Positions 38,485-46,645 of a stretch of 64,000 bases of DNA are shown here, piece by piece (position 1 is the first letter of the stretch; the number at the start of each line of letters is the position of its first letter). Under the pieces are notes generated by a model that ran no database searches, was not told where the DNA came from, and worked only from the letters and a program-made list of their open reading frames with translations. A program made the translations under genes and the position numbers. Origin of the DNA: WHSO01 sp963732875 (GTDB lineage: Bacteria > Pseudomonadota > Alphaproteobacteria > SMXQ01); the NCBI GenBank assembly GCA_963732875.1, contig CAVTBD010000002.1:992001-1056000 (forward strand), given 5' to 3'.

Positions 38485-39663
38485 TCACTCGGCCGTTGCC
38501 GCGATCCAGCCGCCGCCGAGCACGCGCTGCCCCCGGTAGAACACGCAGGCCTGCCCCGGCGCGATGCCGTATTCGGGCGCGGCGAAGCGCACCACGGCGC
38601 CCGCGCCATTGGCCTGCACCATCGCCGCCACCGGCACGTGGGTCGAGCGCACCCGCACCTCGACCGGCACCGCGTCCGCGCCGAGCGGCGCATCGCCCAG
38701 CCAATTGACCTCCTTCACCCGGATCGCCGGCACCGCCAGCGCGGCGCGCGGGCCGACCACGACGCGCTTCGTCGCCGCGTCGAGCCGCACCACGTAGAGC
38801 GCGTCCTCGTCACTGTCCTTATTCGATTCCTTAGGGCGCCCGCCGATGCCGAGGCCGCGGCGCTGGCCGATGGTGTAGTGGATGATGCCGTCGTGGCGTC
38901 CCAGCACGGTGCCGTCGACATGCACGATGTCGCCCGGCTCCGACGCGCCCGGGCGCAGCTTCTCGATCACCGAGACGTAGCGGCCCTGGGGCACGAAGCA
39001 GATGTCCTGGCTGTCGGGCTTGGCCGCGACCGCGAGGCCGAAGCGGTCGGCAAGCGCGCGCGTCGCCGCCTTGTCGGGAAAGCCGCCGAGCGGGAAGCGC
39101 AACAGGCCGAGCTGATCGCGGGTGGTGGCGAACAGGAAATAGCTCTGGTCGCGCGCGGGATCGGCGGCGCGGTGCAGCTCCGGCCCGTTCGGCCCGTCCG
39201 CGCGACGCACGTAGTGGCCGGTAGCGAGCGCGTCGGCGCCGAGCTCGCGCGCGGTCGCCAGCAGGTCGCGGAACTTGACGGTCTGGTTGCAGCGCACGCA
39301 CGGGATCGGAGTCTCGCCGCGCAAGTAGGCGTCGGCGAACTCCTCCATCACGTCTTCGCGGAAACGGCTTTCGTAGTCGAGCACGTAATGGGGAATGCCG
39401 AGCTTCGTCGCCACGTCGCGCGCGTCGTGGATATCCTGGCCGGCGCAGCACGCGCCCTTGCGGCCGACGGCGGCGCCGTGGTCGTAGAGCTGGAGCGTGA
39501 TGCCGATGACCTCGTAGCCCTGTTCGACCAGCAGCGCCGCGGTCGCCGACGAATTGACGCCGCCCGACATGGCCACCACCACGCGCGTGTCGGCCGGCCG
39601 CTTGCCCGGCACCAGCGGTGCAGCGGCGGCGGCGGGCGTCGCGAAATCTGCGGTGATGGTCAT
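38485..39663 (-). CDS. mnmA: tRNA-specific 2-thiouridylase MnmA
   Basis: 392 residues. N-terminal PP-loop ATPase domain with SGGVNSS at 33-39, where the usual motif is SGGVDSS, so the metal-binding Asp is Asn37. The catalytic Cys pair is C125 (RCNQTVKF) and C222 (DSQDICF). It installs the 2-thio group on wobble U34 of Lys, Glu and Gln tRNAs using sulfur relayed from a cysteine desulfurase. It is the last gene of the cysE-iscR-iscS-fdx-mnmA run and convergent with cydX, one base apart. Confidence 0.95.
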   Translation of the reverse strand: MTITADFATPAAAAAPLVPGKRPADTRVVVAMSGGVNSSATAALLVEQGYEVIGITLQLYDHGAAVGRKGACCAGQDIHDARDVATKLGIPHYVLDYESRFREDVMEEFADAYLRGETPIPCVRCNQTVKFRDLLATARELGADALATGHYVRRADGPNGPELHRAADPARDQSYFLFATTRDQLGLLRFPLGGFPDKAATRALADRFGLAVAAKPDSQDICFVPQGRYVSVIEKLRPGASEPGDIVHVDGTVLGRHDGIIHYTIGQRRGLGIGGRPKESNKDSDEDALYVVRLDAATKRVVVGPRAALAVPAIRVKEVNWLGDAPLGADAVPVEVRVRSTHVPVAAMVQANGAGAVVRFAAPEYGIAPGQACVFYRGQRVLGGGWIAATAE

Positions 39664-39690
39664 GGAATGGGTCCGTGCTCCGCGCGGCGT

Positions 39691-40029
39691 TCAGACGTCG
39701 AGCATGTTGTGGGTCTCTTTGGGCAGCGTCACGGTGAGGCCATCGAGCTCCTCGCTCATGATGATCTGGCAGCCGAGCCGCGAGGTCCCCGTGAGCCCGA
39801 AGGCGAGGTCGAGCATGTCCTCCTCGTCCTCGGTGGCTTCCGGCAACCGCTCGTAGTCCTCGGGCATCACGATCACGTGGCAGGTGGAGCAGGCAAGCGA
39901 GCCCTCGCACGCGCCCTCGATGTCGATGTCGTTAGCGTGGGCGATCTCGAGCACGGAAAGCCCGGTCGGGGCGTCCACTTCCTTCTTCGATCCGTCCTTG
40001 CTGATGAATGTCATTCTGGGCATCGCCAA
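39691..40029 (-). CDS. fdx: [2Fe-2S] ferredoxin, adrenodoxin/ISC type
   Basis: 112 residues. Cluster ligands C41, C47, C50 and C87 have the C-x5-C-x2-C-x36-C spacing of ISC/vertebrate-type ferredoxins, with an acidic helix (residues 57-75, EDYERLPEATEDEEDM) for partner binding. It supplies electrons to Fe-S assembly or to a monooxygenase. Its position right after the cysteine desulfurase gene favours the Fe-S role. The start may be Met1 or Met3. Confidence 0.93.
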   Translation of the reverse strand: MAMPRMTFISKDGSKKEVDAPTGLSVLEIAHANDIDIEGACEGSLACSTCHVIVMPEDYERLPEATEDEEDMLDLAFGLTGTSRLGCQIIMSEELDGLTVTLPKETHNMLDV

Positions 40030-40094
40030 TAACCACCTTTCTTGCTTTTAGACGCCGAAGCGTGAGGAATTCTATCCAATAGAACGAAATGGAG

Positions 40095-41258
40095 TCAGGC
40101 GGAGCGGCGCGTGGACGAGCTGGCGCCGCCACCGAGGGCGCGCTCGTGCAGCCGCCGCCATTCCGTGATGAAGGCGTCGGCATCGGCCTCGCCGGAGCCG
40201 TAACCCAAACTCACCCGCACGGCGGCACCGGCAATCTCGGGCGCGAGCCCCATGGCCGCCAGCACGTGGGACGGCTCGACCTTGCCCGACGAGCAGGCCG
40301 AGCCCGCGCTGACCGCGATCCCGGCGAGATCGAACGCCATCACCTGGATCTCCGCCGCCATGCCGGGCAACGCGATGCACGCGGTGTTGGCGAGCCGCGG
40401 CGCGCCCGCGCCGATGATGCGCGCTTCCTGTGACGCGGCGGCGACCGCCGCCTCGATGCGGTCGCGCAGCACCTTCTGGCGCGCGATCTCGGTGCCGTCG
40501 GCGAGCTCGCGCGCGGCCGCGCGCGCCGCCGCTCCGAAGCCCGCGATCCCGGCCACGTTCTCGGTGCCGGCGCGCAACCCGCGCTCCTGGCCGCCGCCCG
40601 CCACCAGCGGCGCGAGCGCGAGGCCGTCACGGCGCACCAGCGCACCGATGCCCTTGGGCCCGCCGAGCTTGTGGGCCGACAGGCTCATCATGTCGCAGCC
40701 GAGCGCGGCAAAGTCGATGGCGACGCGCCCCGCCGCCTGGACCGCGTCGATATGCACCAGTGCACCCGCCGCGTGGGCGAGGCGCACGATCTCGGCCACC
40801 GGCTGCAGCACCCCGGTCTCGTTGTTGGCGAGCATGATCGAGACCAGCACCGGCCCCGCGCCGTCCTTTGCATCAAGTTCGCGCTCGAGCGCGGCGAGGT
40901 CGACGACGCCCTCGCCGTCCACCGGCACGAACGCGAAGCTGCCGCGCCGCTCGGCGGCGGGCCGCAGGATCGAGGCATGCTCTATGGCCGACACGATCAC
41001 GCGCGCCGGGCGCGGCCCGAAAAGCGCGAGGTTGTTGGCTTCCGACCCGGAACCGGTGAACACCACGTCGGCGGGCCTGGCGCCGACCAGCGCCGCGACG
41101 GCACGGCGCGCGTCCTCGACCACGGCACGGGCGGCGCGGCCCTCGGCATGGACCGAGGACGGGTTGCCCGGCAGCGCCAGCGCCTCGGCAACGGCAGCGC
41201 GCACGTCGGCGCGCACCGGGGCGGTGGCGTTGTAGTCCATATAGTGGCGCGTGGTCAC
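40095..41258 (-). CDS. iscS: cysteine desulfurase (IscS/NifS family)
   Basis: 387 residues, fold type I PLP enzyme. The PLP Lys is K197 (SAHKLGGPKG), with H94 stacking on the ring and catalytic C322 in SAGSACSSGK on a long flexible loop (class I). It converts cysteine to alanine and hands persulfide sulfur to Fe-S scaffolds and to MnmA. It lies between iscR and fdx. No IscU or Suf scaffold gene is in the window. The sequence is somewhat divergent from E. coli IscS, so 'IscS/NifS family' is the safer statement. Confidence 0.92.
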   Translation of the reverse strand: MTTRHYMDYNATAPVRADVRAAVAEALALPGNPSSVHAEGRAARAVVEDARRAVAALVGARPADVVFTGSGSEANNLALFGPRPARVIVSAIEHASILRPAAERRGSFAFVPVDGEGVVDLAALERELDAKDGAGPVLVSIMLANNETGVLQPVAEIVRLAHAAGALVHIDAVQAAGRVAIDFAALGCDMMSLSAHKLGGPKGIGALVRRDGLALAPLVAGGGQERGLRAGTENVAGIAGFGAAARAAARELADGTEIARQKVLRDRIEAAVAAASQEARIIGAGAPRLANTACIALPGMAAEIQVMAFDLAGIAVSAGSACSSGKVEPSHVLAAMGLAPEIAGAAVRVSLGYGSGEADADAFITEWRRLHERALGGGASSSTRRSA

Positions 41259-41346
41259 GGTCGCTCAGGCTCCCGGTTCGAATGTCACGAATATGGCGAT
41301 GCGGTGCGCCCGGAAAGTCCCGGCGCGAGAACCCCGGGGCGGCCCG

Positions 41347-41808
41347 TCACTGGACTGCCGTGACGGCGTTGCGGTAGATCACCCCCGACATGCCGAGCAC
41401 CCGCTGCTTGACCACGTCGGCGAGCGACACCGCGCTCAGGAACAGGTGGATGTGGTTGGACAACTCCTCCCACAGGTCGTGGGTCATGCAGCGGCCCTTG
41501 AAGCCCTGGCAGCTCAGCGGCGAGCCCGGCGTGCAGCGGGTGGCGCGGATCGGCTCGTCGACGGCGAGGATGATGTCCGAGATGCGCACCGCTTCCGCCG
41601 GCCGCGACAGCAGGTAGCCGCCGCCCGGGCCACGCACCGAGCGCACCAGCCCGCCCTTGCGCAACCGCGCGAACAGTTGCTCGAGGTAGGACAGCGAGAT
41701 TTCCTGACGCTCGGCGATCTCGGCCAGCGACAGCGGCTTTTCGCCGCCGTTGCGGGCGAGGTCCGCCATCGCCATCACGGCATACCGTCCCTTGGTGGTC
41801 AGTTTCAT
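41347..41808 (-). CDS. iscR: Rrf2-family Fe-S cluster regulator IscR
   Basis: 153 residues. N-terminal winged helix (MKLTTKGRYAVMAMADLA) followed by the [2Fe-2S] ligand region C92, C100, C107 and H110 (RCTPGSPLSC, GRCMTHDLW), close to the C92/C98/C104/H107 set of E. coli IscR. It represses or activates Fe-S and sulfur genes depending on cluster occupancy, and probably controls this operon. It sits between cysE and iscS. Confidence 0.93.
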   Translation of the reverse strand: MKLTTKGRYAVMAMADLARNGGEKPLSLAEIAERQEISLSYLEQLFARLRKGGLVRSVRGPGGGYLLSRPAEAVRISDIILAVDEPIRATRCTPGSPLSCQGFKGRCMTHDLWEELSNHIHLFLSAVSLADVVKQRVLGMSGVIYRNAVTAVQ

Positions 41809-41887
41809 GGCTCGTCTCCGCTCATGAACGCGGTCCCGCCCGGCTGTTCCGGGTCCGGGGCCACGGCTCCTTCATCAGTTCTTGGCA

Positions 41888-42640
41888 TCAGTTCTTGGCA
41901 ATACGCGGGCCGACCGGGGCCACTTCCTTGCGCTCGGGCGCGTCCGGACCCGTCCCCTTCTCGGTCTCGTCGAGGCGGCCCTCGAGCTCGCGCACGCGCG
42001 TCTGCAGCGCGGTCAGCTGGTCGCACAGGCCGTCGATCGCCTTGGCCACCGGGTCGGGCATTTCGCCGTTCTGGGTGCCGTAGGCGCAGAACTCCATTGG
42101 TACCTCGCTGGCGGCGACCTTGGGCTTGGGCTGCACCGGGCGCGCCGGGATGCCGACCATGGTGACCTCGGCGGGCACGTCCTTGAGCACCACGGCGTTG
42201 GCGCCGATGCGCGCGCGCGGACCGACCGTGATCGGGCCCAGCACCTGGGCGCCGGCACCGACCACCACGCCATGGCCGAGGGTGGGATGGCGCTTGCCGT
42301 CGTGGAGAGAGGTGCCGCCGAGCGTCACCCCCTGGTAAAGGGTCACGTCATCGCCTATCTCAGCGGTCTCGCCGACCACGACCCCCATGCCGTGGTCGAT
42401 GAAGAAGCGGCGGCCGATGGTGGCGCCGGGGTGAATCTCGATGCCGGTGAGCCAGCGCGCGATATGCGACACGAACCGGGCGATGAAGCGGAAACCCCAG
42501 CGCCACAGCCGGTTCGAGAGGCGGTAGAACATCAGCGCATGAAACCCGGGATAGCTGAAAACCACGTCGAAACGGGTCTTCGCCGCCGGGTCGCGGGCCA
42601 TGACGGAATCGATGTCGTCGATCAGGTTCTTGAAAAACAT
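41888..42640 (-). CDS. cysE: serine O-acetyltransferase
   Basis: 250 residues: a helical N-terminal domain (about 1-75), then a left-handed beta-helix of hexapeptide repeats (about 80-190). The active-site segment is RRFFIDHGMGVVVGETAEIG and GVTLGGT. It makes O-acetylserine from serine and acetyl-CoA, the first step of cysteine synthesis. The extra ~60-residue C-terminal tail ends in a charged predicted coiled coil (QLTALQTRVRELEGRLDE). The start is the ATG at 42640. First gene of the sulfur operon. Confidence 0.95.
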   Translation of the reverse strand: MFFKNLIDDIDSVMARDPAAKTRFDVVFSYPGFHALMFYRLSNRLWRWGFRFIARFVSHIARWLTGIEIHPGATIGRRFFIDHGMGVVVGETAEIGDDVTLYQGVTLGGTSLHDGKRHPTLGHGVVVGAGAQVLGPITVGPRARIGANAVVLKDVPAEVTMVGIPARPVQPKPKVAASEVPMEFCAYGTQNGEMPDPVAKAIDGLCDQLTALQTRVRELEGRLDETEKGTGPDAPERKEVAPVGPRIAKN

Positions 42641-42888
42641 GGCTGTCTTTGTGCTATGTTGCCGCCCGCCTACCTGCCGGCGGGGGCCCATGGCCCCGGA
42701 AAGGCCGGCAGCCGGGCGGTTCGCCGTGGCGTGACGGGTGCGATGCCGGCGGGACCTGGGTCCGGCCGGGGACCGCTATAACCCACAGCTTCTATCAGGT
42801 ATTTAACCGGATTCAAAGTACTGGCTTTAGCTATTTCCTTAATTTTTTTGTGGCGGGCCGCCGGTCCGCAGGACAGTAAGGTGACTTG

Positions 42889-43554
42889 ATGCCCGAGATC
42901 ATTTTCAACGGCCCGGAAGGGCGCCTCGAAGGCCGCTATTACCATAGCAAGGTCGAGAATGCGCCCGTGGCGCTGCTGCTCCATCCCCACCCCCAGGGCG
43001 GGGGCACGATGAACAACAAGGTCGTGTACAACCTTTACAACACCTTCACCCAACGGGGTTTTTCGGCGCTGCGCTTCAATTTCCGCGGGGTCGGCCGGTC
43101 CCAGGGGCGGTTCGACAACGGCCAGGGCGAGCTCGCCGACGCCGCCGCCGCGCTCGACTGGATCCAGGCCCATAACGCCGACGCGGCGGGCTGCTGGATC
43201 GCGGGCTTCTCGTTCGGCGCCTGGATCGGCATGCAGCTGCTGATGCGCCGGCCCGAGATCGATGGCTTCATCTCGGTGGCCCCGCCCGCCAACCTATACG
43301 ACTTCTCGTTCCTGGCGCCGTGCCCGGCCTCGGGGCTGATCGTCCACGGCGACGCCGACGACTTGGTGCCGGCCGATTTGGTCAAGGCGCTCGCCACCAA
43401 GCTGTCGGCCCAGCGCGACATCACGGTGCAGTACACCGGGATCCGGGGCGCCAACCACTTCTTCCAGGAAAAGCTCGACCAGCTCTCGACGGTGGTAGGC
43501 AACTACATGGATACCGCGCTCAAGGCCGCCGACGAGGTCCGCAAGGCAAGCTAG
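42889..43554 (+). CDS. alpha/beta hydrolase (COG2945-type)
   Basis: 221 residues, a compact alpha/beta hydrolase without cap domain. Oxyanion region LLLHPHPQGGGT (residues 29-40), FRGVGRS, nucleophile S108 in AGFSFGAW, acid in HGDADDLVP and catalytic His in GANHFF. This short family is common next to cysE/iscR genes in alphaproteobacteria; the substrate is unknown. The ATG at 42889 is preferred over a TTG three bases earlier. Divergent from cysE. Confidence 0.88.
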   Translation: MPEIIFNGPEGRLEGRYYHSKVENAPVALLLHPHPQGGGTMNNKVVYNLYNTFTQRGFSALRFNFRGVGRSQGRFDNGQGELADAAAALDWIQAHNADAAGCWIAGFSFGAWIGMQLLMRRPEIDGFISVAPPANLYDFSFLAPCPASGLIVHGDADDLVPADLVKALATKLSAQRDITVQYTGIRGANHFFQEKLDQLSTVVGNYMDTALKAADEVRKAS

Positions 43555-43650
43555 CCGCGGGTTTCCTCAACTTCGTCATGCCCGGACGTCGTGCGCATGC
43601 ACGCATTCCTCCACACGGGCACGCATTCGCGTGATGGATCGCCGGGGCCC

Positions 43651-43673
43651 GCGGGCGAACGCCCGCTCTCTTT
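43651..43673 (+). terminator. terminator-like hairpin after the hydrolase gene
   Basis: GCGGGCG-AA-CGCCCGC followed by TCTCTTTAATTT, about 100 bp downstream of the hydrolase stop. The loop is tight (the inner pair would open), but stem plus U-rich tail is terminator-like. Confidence 0.6.
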
Positions 43674-43752
43674 AATTTGCGCGCCAGTTGGGCGCGCCCC
43701 CGGCGATGACGATTTAAGATTCATTTTGGAAGTGGAGACGTGCGGGTGCGTA

Positions 43753-43969
43753 GCATGTCCGGAACGGACATGCGCGGGCATCGGCGCTGAAACACCACCT
43801 TGGCGCCTGGAATCCCTGGGAGGTAAGGGGTGGGTCGGGGAGCTGCCGCGGGGTGTCCCGTTCGGATTTCAGCGTTTAGTCCGCCCACATCTTTTAAGCC
43901 TTCCTCCCGCCTTGCTGCGACGCTAAGCGGTTTACCGAGGTGCACCTGAGGAGGCAGAAACGTCGCAGC
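43753..43969. other. non-coding stretch rich in inverted repeats; possible structured RNA
   Basis: The ~600-bp gap 43555-44161 has no credible gene on either strand. Within it are three clear inverted repeats: GCATGTCCG-GAA-CGGACATGC (43753-43773); CGCTGAAA (43785) with TTTCAGCG (43866), enclosing a further ACACC/GGTGT pair; and GCTGCGACG (43914-43922) with CGTCGCAGC (43961-43969), enclosing GAGGTGCACCT. Such nested stems suggest a structured small RNA or protein-binding DNA. It matches none of 6S, SRP, RNase P or tmRNA as far as I can tell. Confidence 0.35.
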
Positions 43970-44112
43970 CCTCCGGCTGGGAAGCGCCCGCGCACTCTCC
44001 GATGCCGATAACCCCGACAGGGAGCCACCGGGCCGGACCCTTGGCCAACCATTCCGTGCTGCAACATCCGGACAGGTCGGCGATCGAATACGACCCGGGC
44101 ACCATAGCAGAA

Positions 44113-44127
44113 GAACATAACAAGAAC
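44113..44127. promoter_or_regulatory. candidate alphaproteobacterial LexA (SOS) box
   Basis: GAAC-ATAACAA-GAAC fits the direct-repeat GTTC-N7-GTTC operator (here read on the other strand) with the usual AT-rich spacer. It lies 35 bp past the 3' end of anmK, at the edge of the structured non-coding stretch. No known SOS gene adjoins it, and the motif is expected by chance about twice in a window this size. Confidence 0.3.
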
Positions 44128-44161
44128 AAGTGGAATCTTCAGGAATCTTTCCGAGCGCCCG

Positions 44162-45325
44162 TCACGGGCGATGCAGGCACCCGCCGGTGACGCCCGCGCG
44201 GACGCCGGTGGTCTTCGGCAGGCTCAACGGCAGCGCCCGGAGCGCGCGCACGGCGAGATAGGCGAACGCCTCGGCCTCGAGCGCGTCGCCATTCCAGCCC
44301 ACCTCCTCCACCGGCTCGACCGGAGCCGCGAGCTCGCGGGCGAGAACCGCCATCAGGACCGGGTTGTGGCGGCCACCGCCGGTCACCAGCCAGCGCTTGG
44401 GTGGCGCCGGAAAGAACCGTGCGCCCCTGGCCACCGCGCGCGCGGTGAAGGCGGTCAGGGTCGCCGCGCCGTCCTCGGCCGAGAGCCCGTCGAGGGCCAC
44501 GCGGAACGCGAGCCGGTCGAGCGACTTGGGCGGCGTGCGCGCGAAATAGGGATCGGCCAGCACCGCCGCCAGCGCGCCCTCGTCCACCGTGCCGCGCGCG
44601 GCGAGGCGGCCGTCGACGTCGCACGGGATGCCGGTCTTCGCGAGCGCCCAGTCGTCGAGCAGCGCGCCGCCGGGCCCGGTATCGAACGCCATCACGCGCT
44701 GTTCCAGAGCCATGTCCGCCGGGCCGATCCAGGTGACGTTGGCGACCCCGCCGACGTTGAGCACCGCGAGCGGAAAATCGAGCCCCGCCGCCTCGGCCCG
44801 GGCGAGGTGGTAGAGCGGCGCGAACGGCGCCCCCTCCCCGCCCGCCGCCATGTCGGCGGAGCGGAAGTCGTTGACCACCGGCGCGGCCGCGAGCTTCGCC
44901 AGCAGCGCGCCGTCGCCGATCTGGCGGGTTTGGTGCTCGTGGGGACGGTGCCACAGGGTATGGCCGTGGAAGCCGATCACCGCGATCGAGCGCGGCTCGC
45001 CCGGCCAGCGGTGCACCAGCGCGCCCACGGCGGTCCAGTGGTGCTCGGTCATCTGGCGCTCGACCTCGGCCACCGCAGCCTCGTCGGCGCGGCCCGCGAC
45101 CGCGGCGCGCAGCCGGGCGCGCAGCCCCTCGTTATAGGCGAGCGTCAGCGCCGGGCCGACCTCGGCCAGCGCCTCGCCGTCGGTCCGGACCAGGGCCACG
45201 TCGATCCCGTCCATGGAGGTGCCGCTCATCAGGCCGACCGCCCATACCGGGCGGCCCGGCTCGATCGCCGCTATCGCCAGGGGTTGAGCGCGGTCCGGGT
45301 TCAATTGTGCGGTTCCTTCGATCAT
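44162..45325 (-). CDS. anmK: anhydro-N-acetylmuramic acid kinase
   Basis: 387 residues, ASKHA sugar kinase. N-terminal phosphate loop GLMSGTSMDGIDVAL, then GFHGHTLWHRP, QIGDGA, VVNDFRSAD, LNVGGVANVTW and FDTGPGGALLDDW, all AnmK signatures. It phosphorylates 1,6-anhydroMurNAc to MurNAc-6-phosphate in cell-wall recycling. The start is the ATG at 45325; the frame stays open far upstream, but that part is antisense to tyrS and not coding. Divergent from tyrS, with 48 bp between starts. Confidence 0.95.
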   Translation of the reverse strand: MIEGTAQLNPDRAQPLAIAAIEPGRPVWAVGLMSGTSMDGIDVALVRTDGEALAEVGPALTLAYNEGLRARLRAAVAGRADEAAVAEVERQMTEHHWTAVGALVHRWPGEPRSIAVIGFHGHTLWHRPHEHQTRQIGDGALLAKLAAAPVVNDFRSADMAAGGEGAPFAPLYHLARAEAAGLDFPLAVLNVGGVANVTWIGPADMALEQRVMAFDTGPGGALLDDWALAKTGIPCDVDGRLAARGTVDEGALAAVLADPYFARTPPKSLDRLAFRVALDGLSAEDGAATLTAFTARAVARGARFFPAPPKRWLVTGGGRHNPVLMAVLARELAAPVEPVEEVGWNGDALEAEAFAYLAVRALRALPLSLPKTTGVRAGVTGGCLHRP

Positions 45326-45373
45326 GCTACATGACGCCCCGACCCGAGCGTCCGAGGAACCAGACTTTACCCC

Positions 45374-46627
45374 ATGACCACGGTCAAGAGCGAATTCCTG
45401 AACACGGTCGTCGCGCGCGGCTTCCTGCACCAGTGCACGGACCTCGAGGCGCTGGACGCGCGCCTGTCGAAGGGCGTCGTCACCGCCTACATCGGCTTCG
45501 ACTGCACCGCGCCCAGCCTGCACGTGGGCTCGCTGGTGCCGATCATGCTGCTGCGCCACCTCCAGCAAACCGGCCACAAGCCGATCGTGCTGATGGGCGG
45601 CGGCACCACCAAGGTCGGCGATCCGTCCGGCAAGGACGAGAGCCGCCAGCTCCTCGACGCGGCCACCATCGCCGCCAACAAGGCCGGCATCCAGCGCATC
45701 TTCGACCGCTTCCTCACGTTCGGCGCGGACGCCGCCGACGCGGTCATGGTCGACAACGCCGAATGGCTGGACGCGCTCAACTACATCGACTTCCTGCGCG
45801 ACTACGGCCGCCACTTCTCGGTCAACCGGATGCTTGGCTTCGAATCGGTCAAGCTGCGGCTGGAGCGCGAGCAGCCGCTCAGCTTCCTCGAGTTCAACTA
45901 CATGATCCTGCAGGCCTACGACTTCCTGGAACTGGCGCGGCGCCACGACTGCGCCCTGCAGATGGGCGGCTCCGACCAGTGGGGCAACATCGTCAACGGC
46001 GTCGAGCTGACGCGCCGCGTGATCGAGCGCGAGGTATTCGGCCTGACCTCGCCGCTGATCACCACCGCGTCGGGCGCGAAGATGGGCAAGACCGCCGCCG
46101 GCGCGGTATGGCTCAGCGCCGAGCGGCTCAGCCCTTACGACTACTGGCAGTTCTGGCGCAACACCGAGGACGACGACGTCGGCCGCTTCCTCAAGCTGTT
46201 CACCGAGTTGCCGCTCGACGAGATCGCGCGGCTGGAAGCGCTCGCGGGTGCCGAGATCAACGAGGCCAAGAAGATCCTCGCCGATCACGCAACCGCGCTG
46301 GTGCACGGCGAGGCCGCCGCCGGGGCCGCCGCCGAGACCGCGCGCAAGACCTTCGAGGAAGGTGCGCTCGGCGACGCGCTGCCGACCGTGGAGATTCCCG
46401 CCGCCGAGATCGCGGCCGGCATCGCCGCGTTCGAGCTGTTCCGCCGCGCCGGGCTCGCCGCCAGCAACTCCGAGGCGCGCCGCCTGATCAAGGGCGGCGG
46501 CGCGCGCGTCAACGACGAGAAGCTCGGGGACGAGGCGGCGACCATCGGCGGCGACGCGGTCGGCGCGAATGGTGTCATCAAGCTGTCGGCGGGGCGCAAG
46601 CGCCACGCCCTGGTACGCCCGGTCTAG
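45374..46627 (+). CDS. tyrS: tyrosyl-tRNA synthetase
   Basis: 417 residues, class Ic synthetase. HIGH-type motif PSLHVGSL (about residues 49-56) and KMSKS-type motif GAKMGKTA (about 234-241). The tyrosine-binding YMILQAYDF and GGSDQWGN segments are present, as is a C-terminal S4 RNA-binding domain (about 350-410, ASNSEARRLIKGGGARVN). Charges tRNA-Tyr. Convergent with the yhdP-like gene, stops 18 bp apart. Confidence 0.97.
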   Translation: MTTVKSEFLNTVVARGFLHQCTDLEALDARLSKGVVTAYIGFDCTAPSLHVGSLVPIMLLRHLQQTGHKPIVLMGGGTTKVGDPSGKDESRQLLDAATIAANKAGIQRIFDRFLTFGADAADAVMVDNAEWLDALNYIDFLRDYGRHFSVNRMLGFESVKLRLEREQPLSFLEFNYMILQAYDFLELARRHDCALQMGGSDQWGNIVNGVELTRRVIEREVFGLTSPLITTASGAKMGKTAAGAVWLSAERLSPYDYWQFWRNTEDDDVGRFLKLFTELPLDEIARLEALAGAEINEAKKILADHATALVHGEAAAGAAAETARKTFEEGALGDALPTVEIPAAEIAAGIAAFELFRRAGLAASNSEARRLIKGGGARVNDEKLGDEAATIGGDAVGANGVIKLSAGRKRHALVRPV

Positions 46628-46645
46628 CTCCGTCCCGAAAAAACC

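Noticed and set aside
43740..44120. 6S RNA, SRP RNA, RNase P RNA or tmRNA
   Set aside because: The region is structured, but none of the diagnostic motifs of these RNAs could be found on either strand.
45326..46606. The long N-terminal extension available to anmK
   Set aside because: It is antisense to tyrS; the AnmK signature starts just after the Met at 45325.
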